DNA of 64,000 nt from the NCBI GenBank assembly GCA_001599815.1, contig BCIA01000006.1:250961-314960 (forward strand). Reading direction: 5' to 3'. Source of the stretch: Furcasterigmium furcatum. Its lineage: Eukaryota > Ascomycota > Sordariomycetes > Glomerellales > Plectosphaerellaceae. Both the position numbers and the translations under genes were made by a program. This document shows positions 22,815-32,444 of this stretch, one piece after another (within the stretch, counting starts at the first letter, position 1; each line of letters begins with the position of its first letter). The notes under the pieces are model-generated. The model did no database searches, was not told the DNA's origin, and was given only the letters and a program-made list of their open reading frames with translations.

Positions 22815-24243
22815 CTAAAATCTGGCCGAGGGTCAGCGCGGCGCCGCGGGGAGGAGTAGTGGTGGACTGACCGTATCTCGTAAGAACCCGCCCGCGTCAT
22901 GTACCGCACCCACTTGACGCTGGAGTAGTTTGACTTCTCGAACACCTTGAGATAGCGCACGAGCAGGCCGCTGCTCGTGAACATGAGCAGGCTGAAGTTG
23001 AGGCTCAGCGGCGGCCGGCTCCACGCGCGCTGGTTCGTCATGCTCGTCAGCGAGGCCTCCGCGCTGAGCACGAACTCGCTCTGGCCGGCGAAGCGGCCGA
23101 TCTTCCACACGATGACGTTGTCGCTCGGCTCGTACTTTGCCTTGCCCTGGGTGCAGCGCTCGGTGACCTTTGCGGTGTTGAGGGGCGTCGGGATGCGGAC
23201 GACGACGTTCGTCGCGAAGAGCTTGGGGCCGAAGTTGGCCTTGATGGCGACGCTGTACTCGACTTTTGTGCGGCCGACCTCGTTGACGATGGCGTGGACC
23301 TTGAAGGGCAGGTTGACGTTCTCGGTGGCGCGGTAGCGCATGAGCTCGAACTCGCCGTCGGGGGGCACGAAGGAGATGATGCGGTCGCTGTCGAACTTGC
23401 CGAGCTTGACGCACTGGTGGAACTGGCAGTCCTCGAGGGTGACGCTGCCGGCGGCGGCCTTTGTGGCCTTTGTACCCATGCGGTTGCCCGAGGGCAGGCT
23501 GAGGAGCCCGTCGTTGTCGAGGAGCAGCCGGTCGTTGAGGCCGAACTTGCATTCGGGCGTGCCGGAGAGGTACGCGCGCATGACGATCTGGCCCGTCACG
23601 TCGGCGCGCAGCACCGCCCCCGTCGCCGACATGAGCAGGTTGACGTCCTCGATCACGTCGACGAAGGCCTCGTTCTTGCGGTACTTGACGTCCGCCTTGC
23701 GCCACGACAGCGCGCCCGTCGCCTGCATCGTGATCTTGGCCGAGTCCTCCATCGCGCGCTCCGACTTGACGCCCTCTGTCGTGATGTACATCTTGAGGGT
23801 GTCCGTCTCGGTGTTCTGGGGGTATCCGAAGTCGATGATCTCTGCGGCGGGGTGTCAGCGGGGTGCCAGCGCGGGCGGGGGAAATCGCGTCCGGGGGGCG
23901 CCGTACCGTCCAGCAGCTCGTACACGAGCACAAAGTTGTTCTTGACGGCCTCCTCGTCGAACTTGCCAAAGTACCCGCGGCCGAGCGCGATCAGCCGGTA
24001 CAGGAACTCGAAGACGAGCGCCGCGTTGGCGTTGCTCTTGGTGACGGCCACCAGGTAGATGTTCTCGTGCTTGACATGGCTGAAGGTCGTGCTGCCGAGC
24101 GTGAGGATCGGCGACCGGACCTGCGCGTTGGAGATGACCTGGATGCGGAAGACGTCGGCGAGCCGCGGCCGGCAGTCGTTCCTGAAGGCGCGGAAGATGA
24201 GGTTCTCGCCTTTCTGGTTGAAGACGAGGATGCCGGAGAGCAT
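22815..24243 (-). CDS. apm4: AP-2 adaptor complex subunit mu
   Basis: Three exons: 24243-23907, 23841-22872 and a terminal exon of seven nucleotides, 22821-22815 (one base of a codon, then TTT TAG). The product is 437 residues, the normal size. The N-terminal longin-type domain starts MLSGILVFNQKGENLIFRAF and contains the TFSHVKHENIYLVAVTK segment. The C-terminal mu homology domain (about 165-437) contains ENVNLPFKVHAIVNE and ends MTRAGSYEIRF. The sequence is close to AP-2 mu rather than AP-1 mu (QKGENLIFRAFRNDC near the start, IIDFGYPQNTETDTLKMYI after the first intron). It acts in clathrin-coated pit formation, recognising Tyr-based cargo signals and phosphoinositide at the plasma membrane. 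Confidence 0.95.
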
Positions 24244-24688
24244 GGTGGCGAGGGCGCGGGAGAAGAAACGCAGCAGAACTGGAGGACGACAAGGGGTATC
24301 ACGGTGGCAGTATGGCGAGAGGGAGTCGAGGTGCAGACCGCCGGGACTGGCGGGGAACTTCTATCTCAGGGGAAATTCTGCCGGGGAGCTCCAAAGGCGG
24401 TGAGAGCGGTGGGCCTCGTGCCAAGCCACGTGACACCCCTTTTCCACCTGGTGGCTTCATCTGACGCAACATCATTGTTTTCGCTCTCTTTTCGTTGTTA
24501 CGTCGGGCTGTCACAATAATTGGACAATATTTATGCCCTAAAAAGGTATCAGAGTTGAAATTTCGACAGGGCACTCGCTCCCTGAGCACGACAGTCGCGC
24601 CTGGAGATGACACCTGGACTCGGGACCGCGAACATGCTGAGATGAATGGTATGATGGTGCTAACGTTATCGAATCGATCCAGAGACCA
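24244..24688. other. Promoter region of AP-2 mu / 3' region of the membrane-protein gene
   Basis: 445 nt between two genes on the same strand. Nothing else recognised. Confidence 0.4.
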
Positions 24689-25726
24689 TCAAATCGACAC
24701 AGCGCCACATTTGCCGCCCAGGTGCTTGCCAGACGTTTTGCGCTCGCTGCCCATATCCAAGTCCCTCCGCCGCCGGAGGCCGCATGGCTGGTACACGAAC
24801 GAGACCAGGATTGAAACGACAATCGTCGCCAGAGAATATCCAAGCAGATATAGCCTGTAAGCCATGATGGCGTTTGTGTGCGGCAGGGTTTCTTCCAGGA
24901 GTCGACCCATGATGTGCAAGAACACGGGCACTGCCGCGAAGATCGCCATCCACGTGAACTGGTCCCGGTTGAAGAGTCGAAGCTTGCGATAGAACACAGC
25001 CAAGAGGCCGACGCCGAGGGTGTATCTTGCCGAGTTGTATATGGTGGGATTCGGCTCCAGTTCGTGAAGGCATGAATTGACGAACAAGAGAAAGTGGCAT
25101 CCGATGCACCAGTACAGCCAGACACCCCAAGGGCATGACGGTGCTCCCGCGGTCGGTTTGCGAAGGAATGGGAGTATGGGCAGAATGATGTTCAGTGGTG
25201 TCATGTTGATCTTGTACATCAGACTTATTCTGCTCTTCGAGGACTCTGACAGGAACGCGGGGAGTGCGGACCACATGTGTCGAAGGTCTAGAGGAGTGTG
25301 TGGCATATCACGATCAATCGTATAGCGGAACGCCCAGGCCTTGCTGAACAGATGCAAGAAGACCCAGACGTACCAGGGGTCTATCTCGGGCGGGTCGTGC
25401 AGCTCGAGAAACAGGGTAAAGATGTTCACCACGAAGTGCACCATCAAATGACCGAGGAACTCCAGATTGTTTCTCGTCGCGACCGCAGAGACCAGGCCCG
25501 AGAGGGAGGCGGAAGGGAGAATGCAGCCGAAAGCCGCCTGCACGGCAGACAGCGCCATCTTGAAGGTCTCAAGCTCTGGCCGATTAATCGTTGTGGTAAG
25601 GTTGGAGTCGTGCTTGATCCGACGTGAGAAGAGAAGTACCGGAAGCGAGAATGAGTCCGTGGATTTGAAGGTGAAGAGTCCAAGGAAAATTGTAGTGAGA
25701 GATTTCCTTGACTGCGGCTTGTTCAT
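24689..25726 (-). CDS. Unrecognised polytopic membrane protein, 345 residues
   Basis: The open frame extends to 25762, but the first ATG is at 25726. No intron is needed. Hydropathy by eye gives roughly seven to nine membrane segments, for example LGHLMVHFVVNIFTLFLEL, WYVWVFLHLFSKAWAF, FTWMAIFAAVPVFLHIMG and YLLGYSLATIVVSILVSFVY. Charged motifs sit in loops (ELHDPPEIDPW, RYTIDRDMPHTPLDLR, NSCLHELEPNPT). The length and topology suggest a transporter, acyltransferase-like or terpene-cyclase-like membrane protein, but I recognise no family signature. The C-terminus is basic (RRRRDLDMGSERK). A second ATG within the frame, at MALSAVQ, gives a shorter alternative. The gene is tandem with AP-2 mu on the same strand, with no functional link implied. 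Confidence 0.65.
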   Translation of the reverse strand: MNKPQSRKSLTTIFLGLFTFKSTDSFSLPVLLFSRRIKHDSNLTTTINRPELETFKMALSAVQAAFGCILPSASLSGLVSAVATRNNLEFLGHLMVHFVVNIFTLFLELHDPPEIDPWYVWVFLHLFSKAWAFRYTIDRDMPHTPLDLRHMWSALPAFLSESSKSRISLMYKINMTPLNIILPILPFLRKPTAGAPSCPWGVWLYWCIGCHFLLFVNSCLHELEPNPTIYNSARYTLGVGLLAVFYRKLRLFNRDQFTWMAIFAAVPVFLHIMGRLLEETLPHTNAIMAYRLYLLGYSLATIVVSILVSFVYQPCGLRRRRDLDMGSERKTSGKHLGGKCGAVSI

Positions 25727-27593
25727 TTCCTGTGCCGATGTTGATGTGGCGCCGGGCGTCAAAGTTTACAACTTTTATACGTAAGGTGGCAATGTCGAAC
25801 TTTGTGAGCTGACTCACGGGGAGCTCTCATCCGCGCATGAAGCCGTTGCGGCGTCGAGCAGCAAATGCATTGGGTTGAATTGCAATAGCGGAGAGGCTCA
25901 GGACGCTGCTGTGAGACCCAAGGCACCGAACTGAGTCTGATGAGTGGTTCGGTGTCGTAGAAAGAAGGAAGCCCTCGAAACGACTAGGCAAATTAGCAGA
26001 CCTTAAATCGAGCCTGAGATGATTGAGATGACCGCTGTCTCAACATGAGACAATCGAGATGATTTCTTCCTGAGATGACCTCTTCCTGAGATGACCCCTC
26101 TCTTGATCATGGAAAGTCGAAACAGCCTCTTGTCAAATGATAGAAAATTGCGAGGAATGCCTATTCAGGTTCTAACCGTTCTGAAGAGAACTCATTTGGT
26201 AGCTGGACCGGTCATGTCCTTGCGAAATTGACACATCTGTCCTGTCGGGTGAGACTCAACCCAAGGATCAAGTGGACACCAAGTCATGCCATGCTGAAGC
26301 TCCCGGGATGTTAAATCTGGTCGAAAACCTGCATGGTGACTCATCTTGGTGTGAACAGTGGCCAGAATCAAGTCCCAATACTGACAGGGAGATTCGATCT
26401 CTTGCAATTGACTCGAGCCGGGCGCCTAGACAACAGAGTACTTCATAGGAGCACACGTGGGCCCCGCGAAGTCGGAAACACCTTCAGGAATTGATGGACC
26501 AAGTACGTCTCAACCGTAACTCGTGTCGGCGGTCGTGCGGTGTCGTTCGTCTGGAGATCGGCACGGATCGTCGATGCGATTCCAGCGAGCCGGACTCTGG
26601 CGCTGCCGATCGAAGCTTGTCTGACACTGAAGAGGTCCCCGAACCATCTTGTATTGATTGTTTCTGTCTTTGCTACATTGCCAAGTTGGCTTGTCACCTC
26701 GGCGCGTCGACGAAGCGAGGAGCTTGACGGGTTCGGCGCGCAAACAAGCCTTGGTCGTCGCGGCGCACTTCACCGTCCCTGGATTTCGTCAGCGCTGCAC
26801 TGCCAATCGGCGAGAATGTTTCCATACCATGGTACTGCTCGCGGCCGGTTTTCGTGGTTGTTTCGGTGACGCCGGCTCCCAGTCCAAACCGCGGGACCAG
26901 ACCTCCTCGCTCATCTGCTCACTCGCGGCACTTCATCTATTTTCATCTCCCCTGCCCAGTGCGGCCCCAGCTGAGGAACTTTCCCCTCAGGCGATGTACC
27001 GGAAACCCCAATCTCAAAAACCCGGCTCCTCATCTCATCGCCCGTTGGGTTCCCCACATCCGCCGCGACCCCTGAGCTCGGAAGCTATTCCATGTCCCGA
27101 TTAGGAAATTGCGGGAGCCATGTCCTCCGAGGAACATCGACTTGGTCTAGCCACCTCGGCGAATTGGCAGCGTCGTGGCGGAGTGCGAGGGCTTCCTTGG
27201 TTCCTCTGCCCAGGGTGGCCGTCCGTCGCGATCTCGCGCCATGAGGCACTTCACTGCACATGAGCAGATTCCTTGAGTCCGTCCTGCAGCCGGCCCGGGA
27301 CTTGGCACGCCTCCTTATTTCCTCGGATTAAGCTCCCTTCTTTCCTGCTCTCGGCTGTTCGGATCTGCTCCGTCGCCTCAAAGGAGCCACGTCCTCAGAA
27401 CGTCGTCACCTGCAGCTCCGCGCACTGGTGGCGAACACATGCCGGAGCAGGTCCCGCAATATGGAGCAGTCCCGTGGTTCCGAAGGCCCAGGGACACGAG
27501 CCTCGCTGACGAGATAAAAGGCCTGCGGCTCTCCCCAGCTGAGCCCTTCTCCTGGATCCTCATCCGCCCTGCTCATCTCAAACTCAGCACGCA
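25727..27593. other. Intergenic region and cellobiohydrolase promoter
   Basis: No supported gene. A short degenerate repeat of gagatga units lies at about 26020-26095. The 3' end is the promoter of the GH6 gene; an ATAAAAG TATA-like element is at 27514, about 80 nt before the start codon. I did not find a convincing GGCTAA-type XYR1 site by eye. Confidence 0.4.
27514..27520 (+). promoter_or_regulatory. TATA-like element of the GH6 gene
   Basis: ATAAAAG within gagataaaag, about 80 nt upstream of ATG 27594. Position and sequence suit a TATA box for a strongly induced secreted-enzyme gene. Inferred only from sequence and spacing. Confidence 0.4.
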
Positions 27594-29779
27594 ATGGCCT
27601 CCAAGCTCTTCCTCGGCGCTCTCCTGAGCGCCGCCGCCCTCGCCGCCCCTCTCGAGGAGAGGCAGAACTGCGCCAGCCTCTGGTGAGTCCCCCCAAGTGA
27701 CCCAAGACGTTGCTCGTGCTGACATCAAACTCAGGGGACAATGCGGCGGTAACGGCTGGACTGGCCCGACCTGCTGCGCTTCCGGCAGCACGTGCCAGGT
27801 CGGCAACCCTTGGTACAGCCAGTGCCTCCCCGGCACCGCTCCCCCGGCCACCACCACGACCACCTCCAGGCCCCCCACCACCACGACCACCACCACGTCC
27901 ACCTCCACGTCCAGACCTCCCACCACCGTCACCACCTCGACCTCCACCGGAACCAGTTCCGCCCCCAACCCCACCGGCACCGGCGTCTCCGGCAACCCCT
28001 TCGTCGGCGTCAACCAGTGGGCCAACAACTACTACCGCGACCAGGTTGTGAACCTTGCCGTTCCCGCGCTGAGCGGCCCCCTCGCCGCCGCTGCCAGGAG
28101 GGTCGCCGATGTCCCCTCGTTCCAGTGGATGTAAGTTGCAAATTCGGGGAGTTTTGGTCTCCTGCTAACTGTCTCAGGGACACCCGCGCCAAGGTTCCCC
28201 TTGTCGACACCGCCCTGGGCCAGGTCCGCGCCGCCAACGCCGCCGGTGGCAACTATGCCGGTATCCTGGTCGTCTACAACCTTCCTGACCGTGACTGTGC
28301 CGTAAGTTTGCATAAATTTGAGGTGTTGTTCTTTCTCAATGGCTGACGACCCCCCCAGGCTGCTGCTAGCAACGGTGAGCTCGCCATTGCCGATGACGGT
28401 GTCAACAAGTACAAGGCCTACATTGAGACCATCCGCACCATGCTCCTCAAGTACAGCGACCTCCGTATCATCCTCGTCATTGAGCCTGACTCGCTCGCGA
28501 ACATGGTAAGCCCCACTTCCGGCGCCGGACCTCCGAGACCTCCGGGGCGCCCCCCCCGAGCCTTCAACCTCCCAACACTCTTTGAGAATCATCTAGAGAT
28601 CTTAAACTGACCCCCGGGTGTAGGTGACCAACATGGGAGTGCAGAAGTGTCAAAACGCTGCTCCGGCCTACAGGGAGTGCACTCTTTATGCCATCGATCG
28701 CCTGAACCTCCCCAACGGTAAGTTGTGTTCCGGAGCGAAGTTACGCGCACTGCTGACCCAAACCAGTCTCCATGTATCTTGATGCTGGCCATGCTGGCTG
28801 GCTCGGCTGGCCCGCAAACCTTCCCGGCACCGCTGAGCTCTTCGGAAACCTGTACAGGGATGCCGGAAGGCCGCGCGCCCTCCGTGGTCTCGCCACCAAC
28901 GTGAGTGTCTCGAGAACCATTTACGCTTCGTTTTACTGATCAGATGCAGGTATCTAATTTCAACAGCTGGAACGTGACTTCCCCGCCCTCCTACACTACC
29001 CGTAAGTCTGCCTATTGCTAAATATCATGATCACCGTCGAGGAGTCCGTCAGTCAGGCTCGGTCAGAGCGAGTTGGGTCTCGGTGAATCCGGTGGTGGGT
29101 TACTGGTGTTACACCAATCAGACATCGACCGATCGGACCCACCCGGCCGACCCTGAGCCCCACCCAACGCCGACTGCTCGGAGCACACTCATCTTCATGA
29201 TCCCGACAATCATTAACCACAGGATTCCTTAAACAAGCACTGTTAGTGTTGATAACTGACACTATCTCAGCCAACCCCAACTTCAACGAGCGACTCTACG
29301 TTGACGCCCTCGGCCCCCTTCTCCGCCAGCGTGGTTGGGACGTCAAGTTCATCGTCGATCAGGGGCGCAGTGGCAAGCAGGTATGATCATCGCTTCTCCA
29401 TCATCAAAGAATGTAAAATAACACCAATCCAGCCAACTGGTCAGCGCGAATGGGGTCATTGGTGCAACGCGCTCGGAACTGGCTTCGGATACCGTCCCAC
29501 GACTAACACTGGCCACCCTGATGTTGACGCCTTCGTTTGGATCAAGCCGGGTGGTGAGTGCGATGGTACTAGTGACACGTCCGCTGTTCGCTATGACCAT
29601 TTCTGCGGCTCTGAGAGCTCCATGAAGCCTGTAAGTCATGCGAACCCCCGCCCCGGACCTCCACAGAACACACATTGTGCAGTGTACTAACGAGCTCATC
29701 CTAGGCACCGGAGGCGGGGTCGTGGTTTAACGAGTACTTCCAGATGCTGCTCCAGAACGCCAACCCGTCCTTCCTGTAA
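27594..29779 (+). CDS. cbh2: GH6 cellobiohydrolase II with N-terminal CBM1
   Basis: Ten exons: 27594-27682, 27735-28130, 28178-28301, 28359-28505, 28624-28717, 28767-28900, 28950-29001, 29271-29380, 29433-29630 and 29705-29779; 472 residues, all phases consistent. A signal peptide (1-17) and short propeptide ending EER precede a CBM1 (about 25-61) with its cysteines and the aromatic W-Y face (GQCGGNGWTGPTCC). A Thr/Pro/Ser linker follows (62-115), then the GH6 domain. Catalytic residues of the Trichoderma Cel6A type are present: Asp201 in LPDRDC, Asp247 in EPDSLAN, and the KPGGECDG loop. It cleaves cellobiose from the non-reducing ends of cellulose, extracellularly. The last coding helix ends NANPSFL, the usual end of the family. 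Intron 7 is long (269 nt). Acceptor 28949 is preferred over 28943, which would add two residues. Confidence 0.97.
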
Positions 29780-30194
29780 GCCAGTACTCCGTCGAGGTCT
29801 CGCTTCATCTCGAAGTACCACCGAACACAGAGCATTGCCGGTTCCCCAGCGTGTGGCAGAAGGTGTGGAGAACACGAGGTTCGGAACTGTGAATTCCTCT
29901 ATTTCGAGGTAGACAGGAGCAGGAGAGACAAGTGCCAGAGGCGGAAACAAGGGGGAGACGCGGCGGGGACGTTGCCGGACTCGTCCGGCCTTATCACCAC
30001 CAAACTACTCCTCGTCCTCCTCATCCTCATTATCCTCGTCCTCATCATCGCCCTCATCATCAGTGTCCTTGTGATCGTTATCGTTGTTGTCCTCCTGTTC
30101 AGTCTAAGTCACGACCGAAAGTGACAGTGTTTCACATAGAGACGAGCGAGGAGGGCAAGGTTCAATTAAAAAACGAAAAAAAAAAACACGGCGG
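29780..30194. other. 3' region of GH6 with pyrimidine/purine simple repeat
   Basis: No gene. A (TCxTCC/TCATCx)-type low-complexity run lies at about 30005-30095, and an A-rich run at 30167-30187 ends next to the stop codon of the convergent zinc-knuckle gene. Confidence 0.4.
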
Positions 30195-30735
30195 CTACTT
30201 CTTCTTGCCGCCGCGCTTGCCGCCGCCGAGAATGATCTCGACGTCTCCATCGTCGTCCTCCTCCTCCGCCGCGCCGCCGCCGCCATCCTCAGAGCCGCCG
30301 CCGCCGTTGCCGCCGCCGTTGCTGCCGCCGCTGCCGCCGACGTTGCCGCCGCCAGTGTCGCCGCCGCCGCCGCCGCCGCCAGCCTGCTGCAGAATTGCCA
30401 TAATCATTTGAATTTGGGTGGCGGAAAGTCCGCCGCCGCCGCCGCCGCCGCTGCTGCTTCCGCCGCCGCCGCCGCCGCCCTCAGCGGGCTTGGTGACCTT
30501 CTGGGCCTTGGGCCCCAGGGCCGCCGCCTGCGGGCAGTCCCGCTTGAGATGGTCGGGCGATTTACACTTTATCATATTAGCTAATCACACGGGAGTCATG
30601 TGATCAAGGGATACTTACGATGTAGCAGAGTTTCGGGCCTCCGCCGCCGCCGCCGCCGCCGCCGCCGCCCTTTTTTCCGCCGCCGCGCCGCCGCCGGGCC
30701 GGGGCCTCGAAGTGGTTGTAGGTAATGTTTCCCAT
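30195..30735 (-). CDS. Small glycine-rich CCHC zinc-knuckle protein
   Basis: Two exons, 30735-30619 and 30566-30195, 162 residues. After splicing, the sequence LCYICKSPDHLKRDCP forms a perfect Cys-x2-Cys-x4-His-x4-Cys zinc knuckle; the intron falls exactly before the second Cys. The remainder is a basic N-terminus (ARRRRGGGKKGG), three poly-Gly blocks, a short helix-like island (LSATQIQMIMAILQQAG), an acidic patch (EEEDDDGD) and a basic end (GGGKRGGKKK). Zinc knuckles bind single-stranded nucleic acid, so an RNA-binding role is inferred. A TACTAAC branch motif plus TAG acceptor immediately precedes ATG 30735, so there is probably a 5' UTR intron, or the real 5' end lies further upstream. The poly-Gly parts derive from GCC/CCG trinucleotide runs. 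Confidence 0.65.
30270..30670. repeat. GCC/CCG trinucleotide runs
   Basis: Several (CCG)n runs at about 30280-30383, 30429-30480 and 30641-30669 encode the poly-Gly blocks of the overlapping zinc-knuckle gene on the minus strand. They are likely to be length-variable. Confidence 0.85.
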
Positions 30736-31069
30736 CTACTATCTGTTAGTATATACTCCAGCACCAATGGCTACAGCGTGAACAGCGAAAGAGAAAGTTG
30801 AAAAGAGCCCCCAGGCCGCCCAAGAGATCTCGGAGAGAAGGGGGTGAAGTCTTGATCGACGGTGAGGGGAAGACGCAAAGGGAGGGGTGGGGGATTGGTG
30901 AGCAATGGTCCCGTTGCCCGTGTCACCGAGACTTCTCCTCCTTTATCTCGAGACCTCGGGCCACGAAGAATGACGAGGAGTATTTCTGGGTTAACAATAA
31001 GAAATGGGAACTGGGATGGATGTAAAGCCCAGGTGCCTGGACAGCCAGACGAATGACGGATATGGGGGG

Positions 31070-31420
31070 AGGGATCGATGAGGTGGCGGGTCTTCCAGGC
31101 AAAGCCAGAGAGCCCCAGAGGGAAGAGGGGAGGGAGAAGTGTCGATGTTGTGGGAATCGTGTGGATGGCAGACGCGGATGGCGGACGTGAAAGGGTGAGA
31201 TCGATCCCTCGAACAGGCTGTGGGCTTCCAGGCAAGCCAGAGGACTCGAATGTATTGATGCCGTGGGAACTGTGTGGATGGCAGACGCGGAGGGCAGACG
31301 TGGAGGGGGGTTGATCGATCGAAGAGGCGGTGGGCTTCCAGGCAAAGCCAGAGGACCCAGATGGAAGAGGAGCGGGAGAGGTGTCGATGAGGTGGGCAAT
31401 CGGGTGCATGCCAGAGGTGG
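31070..31420. repeat. Imperfect tandem repeat, 110-130 bp units
   Basis: Three imperfect copies, recognisable by a GGCTTCCAGGCAA(A)GCCAGAG core near 31092, 31224 and 31334 and by a GTGGATGGCAGACGCGG core at about 31161 and 31273. The array is pyrimidine-rich on the minus strand and lies just upstream of the zinc-knuckle gene. It contains no frame that is conserved between units. Confidence 0.75.
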
Positions 31421-31532
31421 AAGCAGAGCCAAAGGGGGATGCTTACGATGAATTGACGGGGGCTGTGAAACTGATTAGCACACGCAAACACCTGGGAGAG
31501 AGCAGAGGTCGCAGAGGTAAGAGAATCGTACA

Positions 31533-31565
31533 TGTTCTTCTGGTTGGTTTGTTTGAACTGTTCAC
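31533..31565 (-). repeat. 33-bp repeat, copy A (identical to part of the tRNA-like intron)
   Basis: On the minus strand this 33-mer starts GTGAACAGTTCAAAC. It is identical to 32187-32219 on the plus strand, and its inner 27 nt recur at 31625-31651 on the minus strand. It lies just after an ATTCAG acceptor-like site. Confidence 0.85.
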
Positions 31566-31621
31566 TGAATCTGGTCAGTGTCGAGCCCAGGGGTCCGCGA
31601 TGATGTGTGCCGTTGACTTAC

Positions 31622-31650
31622 CAGCTTCTGGTTGGTTTGTTTGAACTGTT
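31622..31650 (-). other. Possible 29-nt mini-exon containing repeat copy B
   Basis: On the minus strand the 29 nt are flanked by GGCAG and GTAAGT, with a GACTGAC branch-like motif in the preceding 60 nt. The next segment upstream, 31717-31732 (16 nt), is likewise flanked by a polypyrimidine-TTCAG acceptor and GTAGGT. Joined, they read LPRRIEQFKQTNQKL. It is the second copy of the 27-nt repeat core. Whether this is a real transcript, perhaps the 5' part of the zinc-knuckle gene, cannot be decided from sequence. Confidence 0.3.
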
Positions 31651-32156
31651 CTGCCAAATGCCAGTCAGTCTCGAACCAGACGGACAGCAGACTCTGCGGT
31701 GATGGGGTCGACCTACCGATGCGCCTGGGGAGCTGAAGAGAAGAAGAAAAGAATTTCCAAGTCAGAATCGAGAGAATTCTGGTGTAGCGGGTGGGCCGGG
31801 GGCACGCCTGCTCCTTCCTCCTCAGCGAGGGCACACCTGCTCCTTCCTCCTCAGCGATTGCTGCACCATGGGAAGGTGCACCTTCCCGCCTCACATCATC
31901 ACATGATGGTTAAAGGCACGGCCTTGCGATTCACCTAATGCCAAAGTACCTCCACGGCACATCATCAACTATAGTTTCCAGTGCCTCAAATCAGTAGTCG
32001 ATGGTTACTATTTGCTGTCATGGTCGTGTCCGACGCCTTGGTGGTTGCCTCTTGGTTCTTTGGCTAGTGGGCTCTGTGATGGCGTGGGGTGTTTGCTTTG
32101 CCGGATCTGGGCTTCATGCTACATGTACCAAACGAGTTGCCCAAGGTTTCATATTC

Positions 32157-32266
32157 GTCCGCATGGCGCAGTGGTAGCGCGCTTCTGTGAACAGTTCAAA
32201 CAAACCAACCAGAAGAACAGTTCAGACACGCAGAAGAGGTCCCTGGTTCAACCCCCGGTGCGGGCC
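32157..32266 (+). tRNA. tRNA-like Pol III gene with 38-nt intron (anticodon position reads GAA)
   Basis: A 7-bp acceptor stem pairs GTCCGCA (32157-32163) with TGCGGGC (32259-32265). The D arm is GCGC-AGTGGTA-GCGC with an A box TGGCGCAGTGGT. The anticodon stem pairs CTTCT with AGAAG across an intron at about 32193-32230. The T arm is CCTGG-TTCAACC-CCCGG with one T-C mismatch and a B box GGTTCAACCCC. A T-run at 32270-32280 is a Pol III terminator. Positions 34-36 would be GAA (Phe) and pair with GTTCA inside the intron, as in canonical pre-tRNAs. However, C37, G32 and the acceptor sequence are unlike fungal tRNA-Phe, so the identity is doubtful and a pseudo-tRNA is possible. Confidence 0.5.
32187..32219 (+). 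repeat. 33-bp repeat inside the tRNA-like intron
   Basis: Identical to the reverse complement of 31533-31565. It spans the 5' splice region and most of the intron of the tRNA-like gene. Confidence 0.85.
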
Positions 32267-32268
32267 GT

Positions 32269-32280
32269 TCTTTTTTTTTT
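32269..32280 (+). terminator. Pol III T-run terminator
   Basis: A run of ten or more T residues begins three bases after the predicted 3' end of the tRNA-like gene, the standard RNA polymerase III termination signal. Confidence 0.6.
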
Positions 32281-32444
32281 GGCTTCCCCAGCTTTACACA
32301 TAACCCGTATATGTGCCCCAGGCCTGACCTGGATAGCCTCAGAACAGACGATCAGGTAGCTCTCATATGTTCAACCCTTTTAGACATGACCTGAGAGTAT
32401 GTGGACCCACGCCGTCTGTTCGCACGTTGGCAGGCATCCAGGGG

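Larger units (their letters stand above)
30736..32156. other. Gene-poor stretch with tandem repeats and splice-like signals
   Basis: Apart from the repeats and possible mini-exons listed separately, no gene is supported. The minus-strand ORFs over 30770-31530 overlap in all three frames and follow the tandem repeat, so they are probably not coding. The minus strand just above 30735 is C/T-rich and may be the transcription start region of the zinc-knuckle gene. Confidence 0.4.

Noticed and set aside
22833..23969. 378-codon minus-strand ORF overlapping AP-2 mu in another frame
   Set aside because: Arg/Pro-rich shadow of the well-supported AP-2 mu frame.
26020..26095. gagatga-rich stretch as a CRISPR-like or regulatory array
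   Set aside because: Units are irregularly spaced and degenerate, a simple-sequence artefact; CRISPR arrays are not expected in a fungal nuclear genome.
30771..31533. Three overlapping minus-strand ORFs with repeated AWKPTA-like peptides
   Set aside because: All three frames are open over the same tandem repeat, which reflects base composition rather than selection on one frame.
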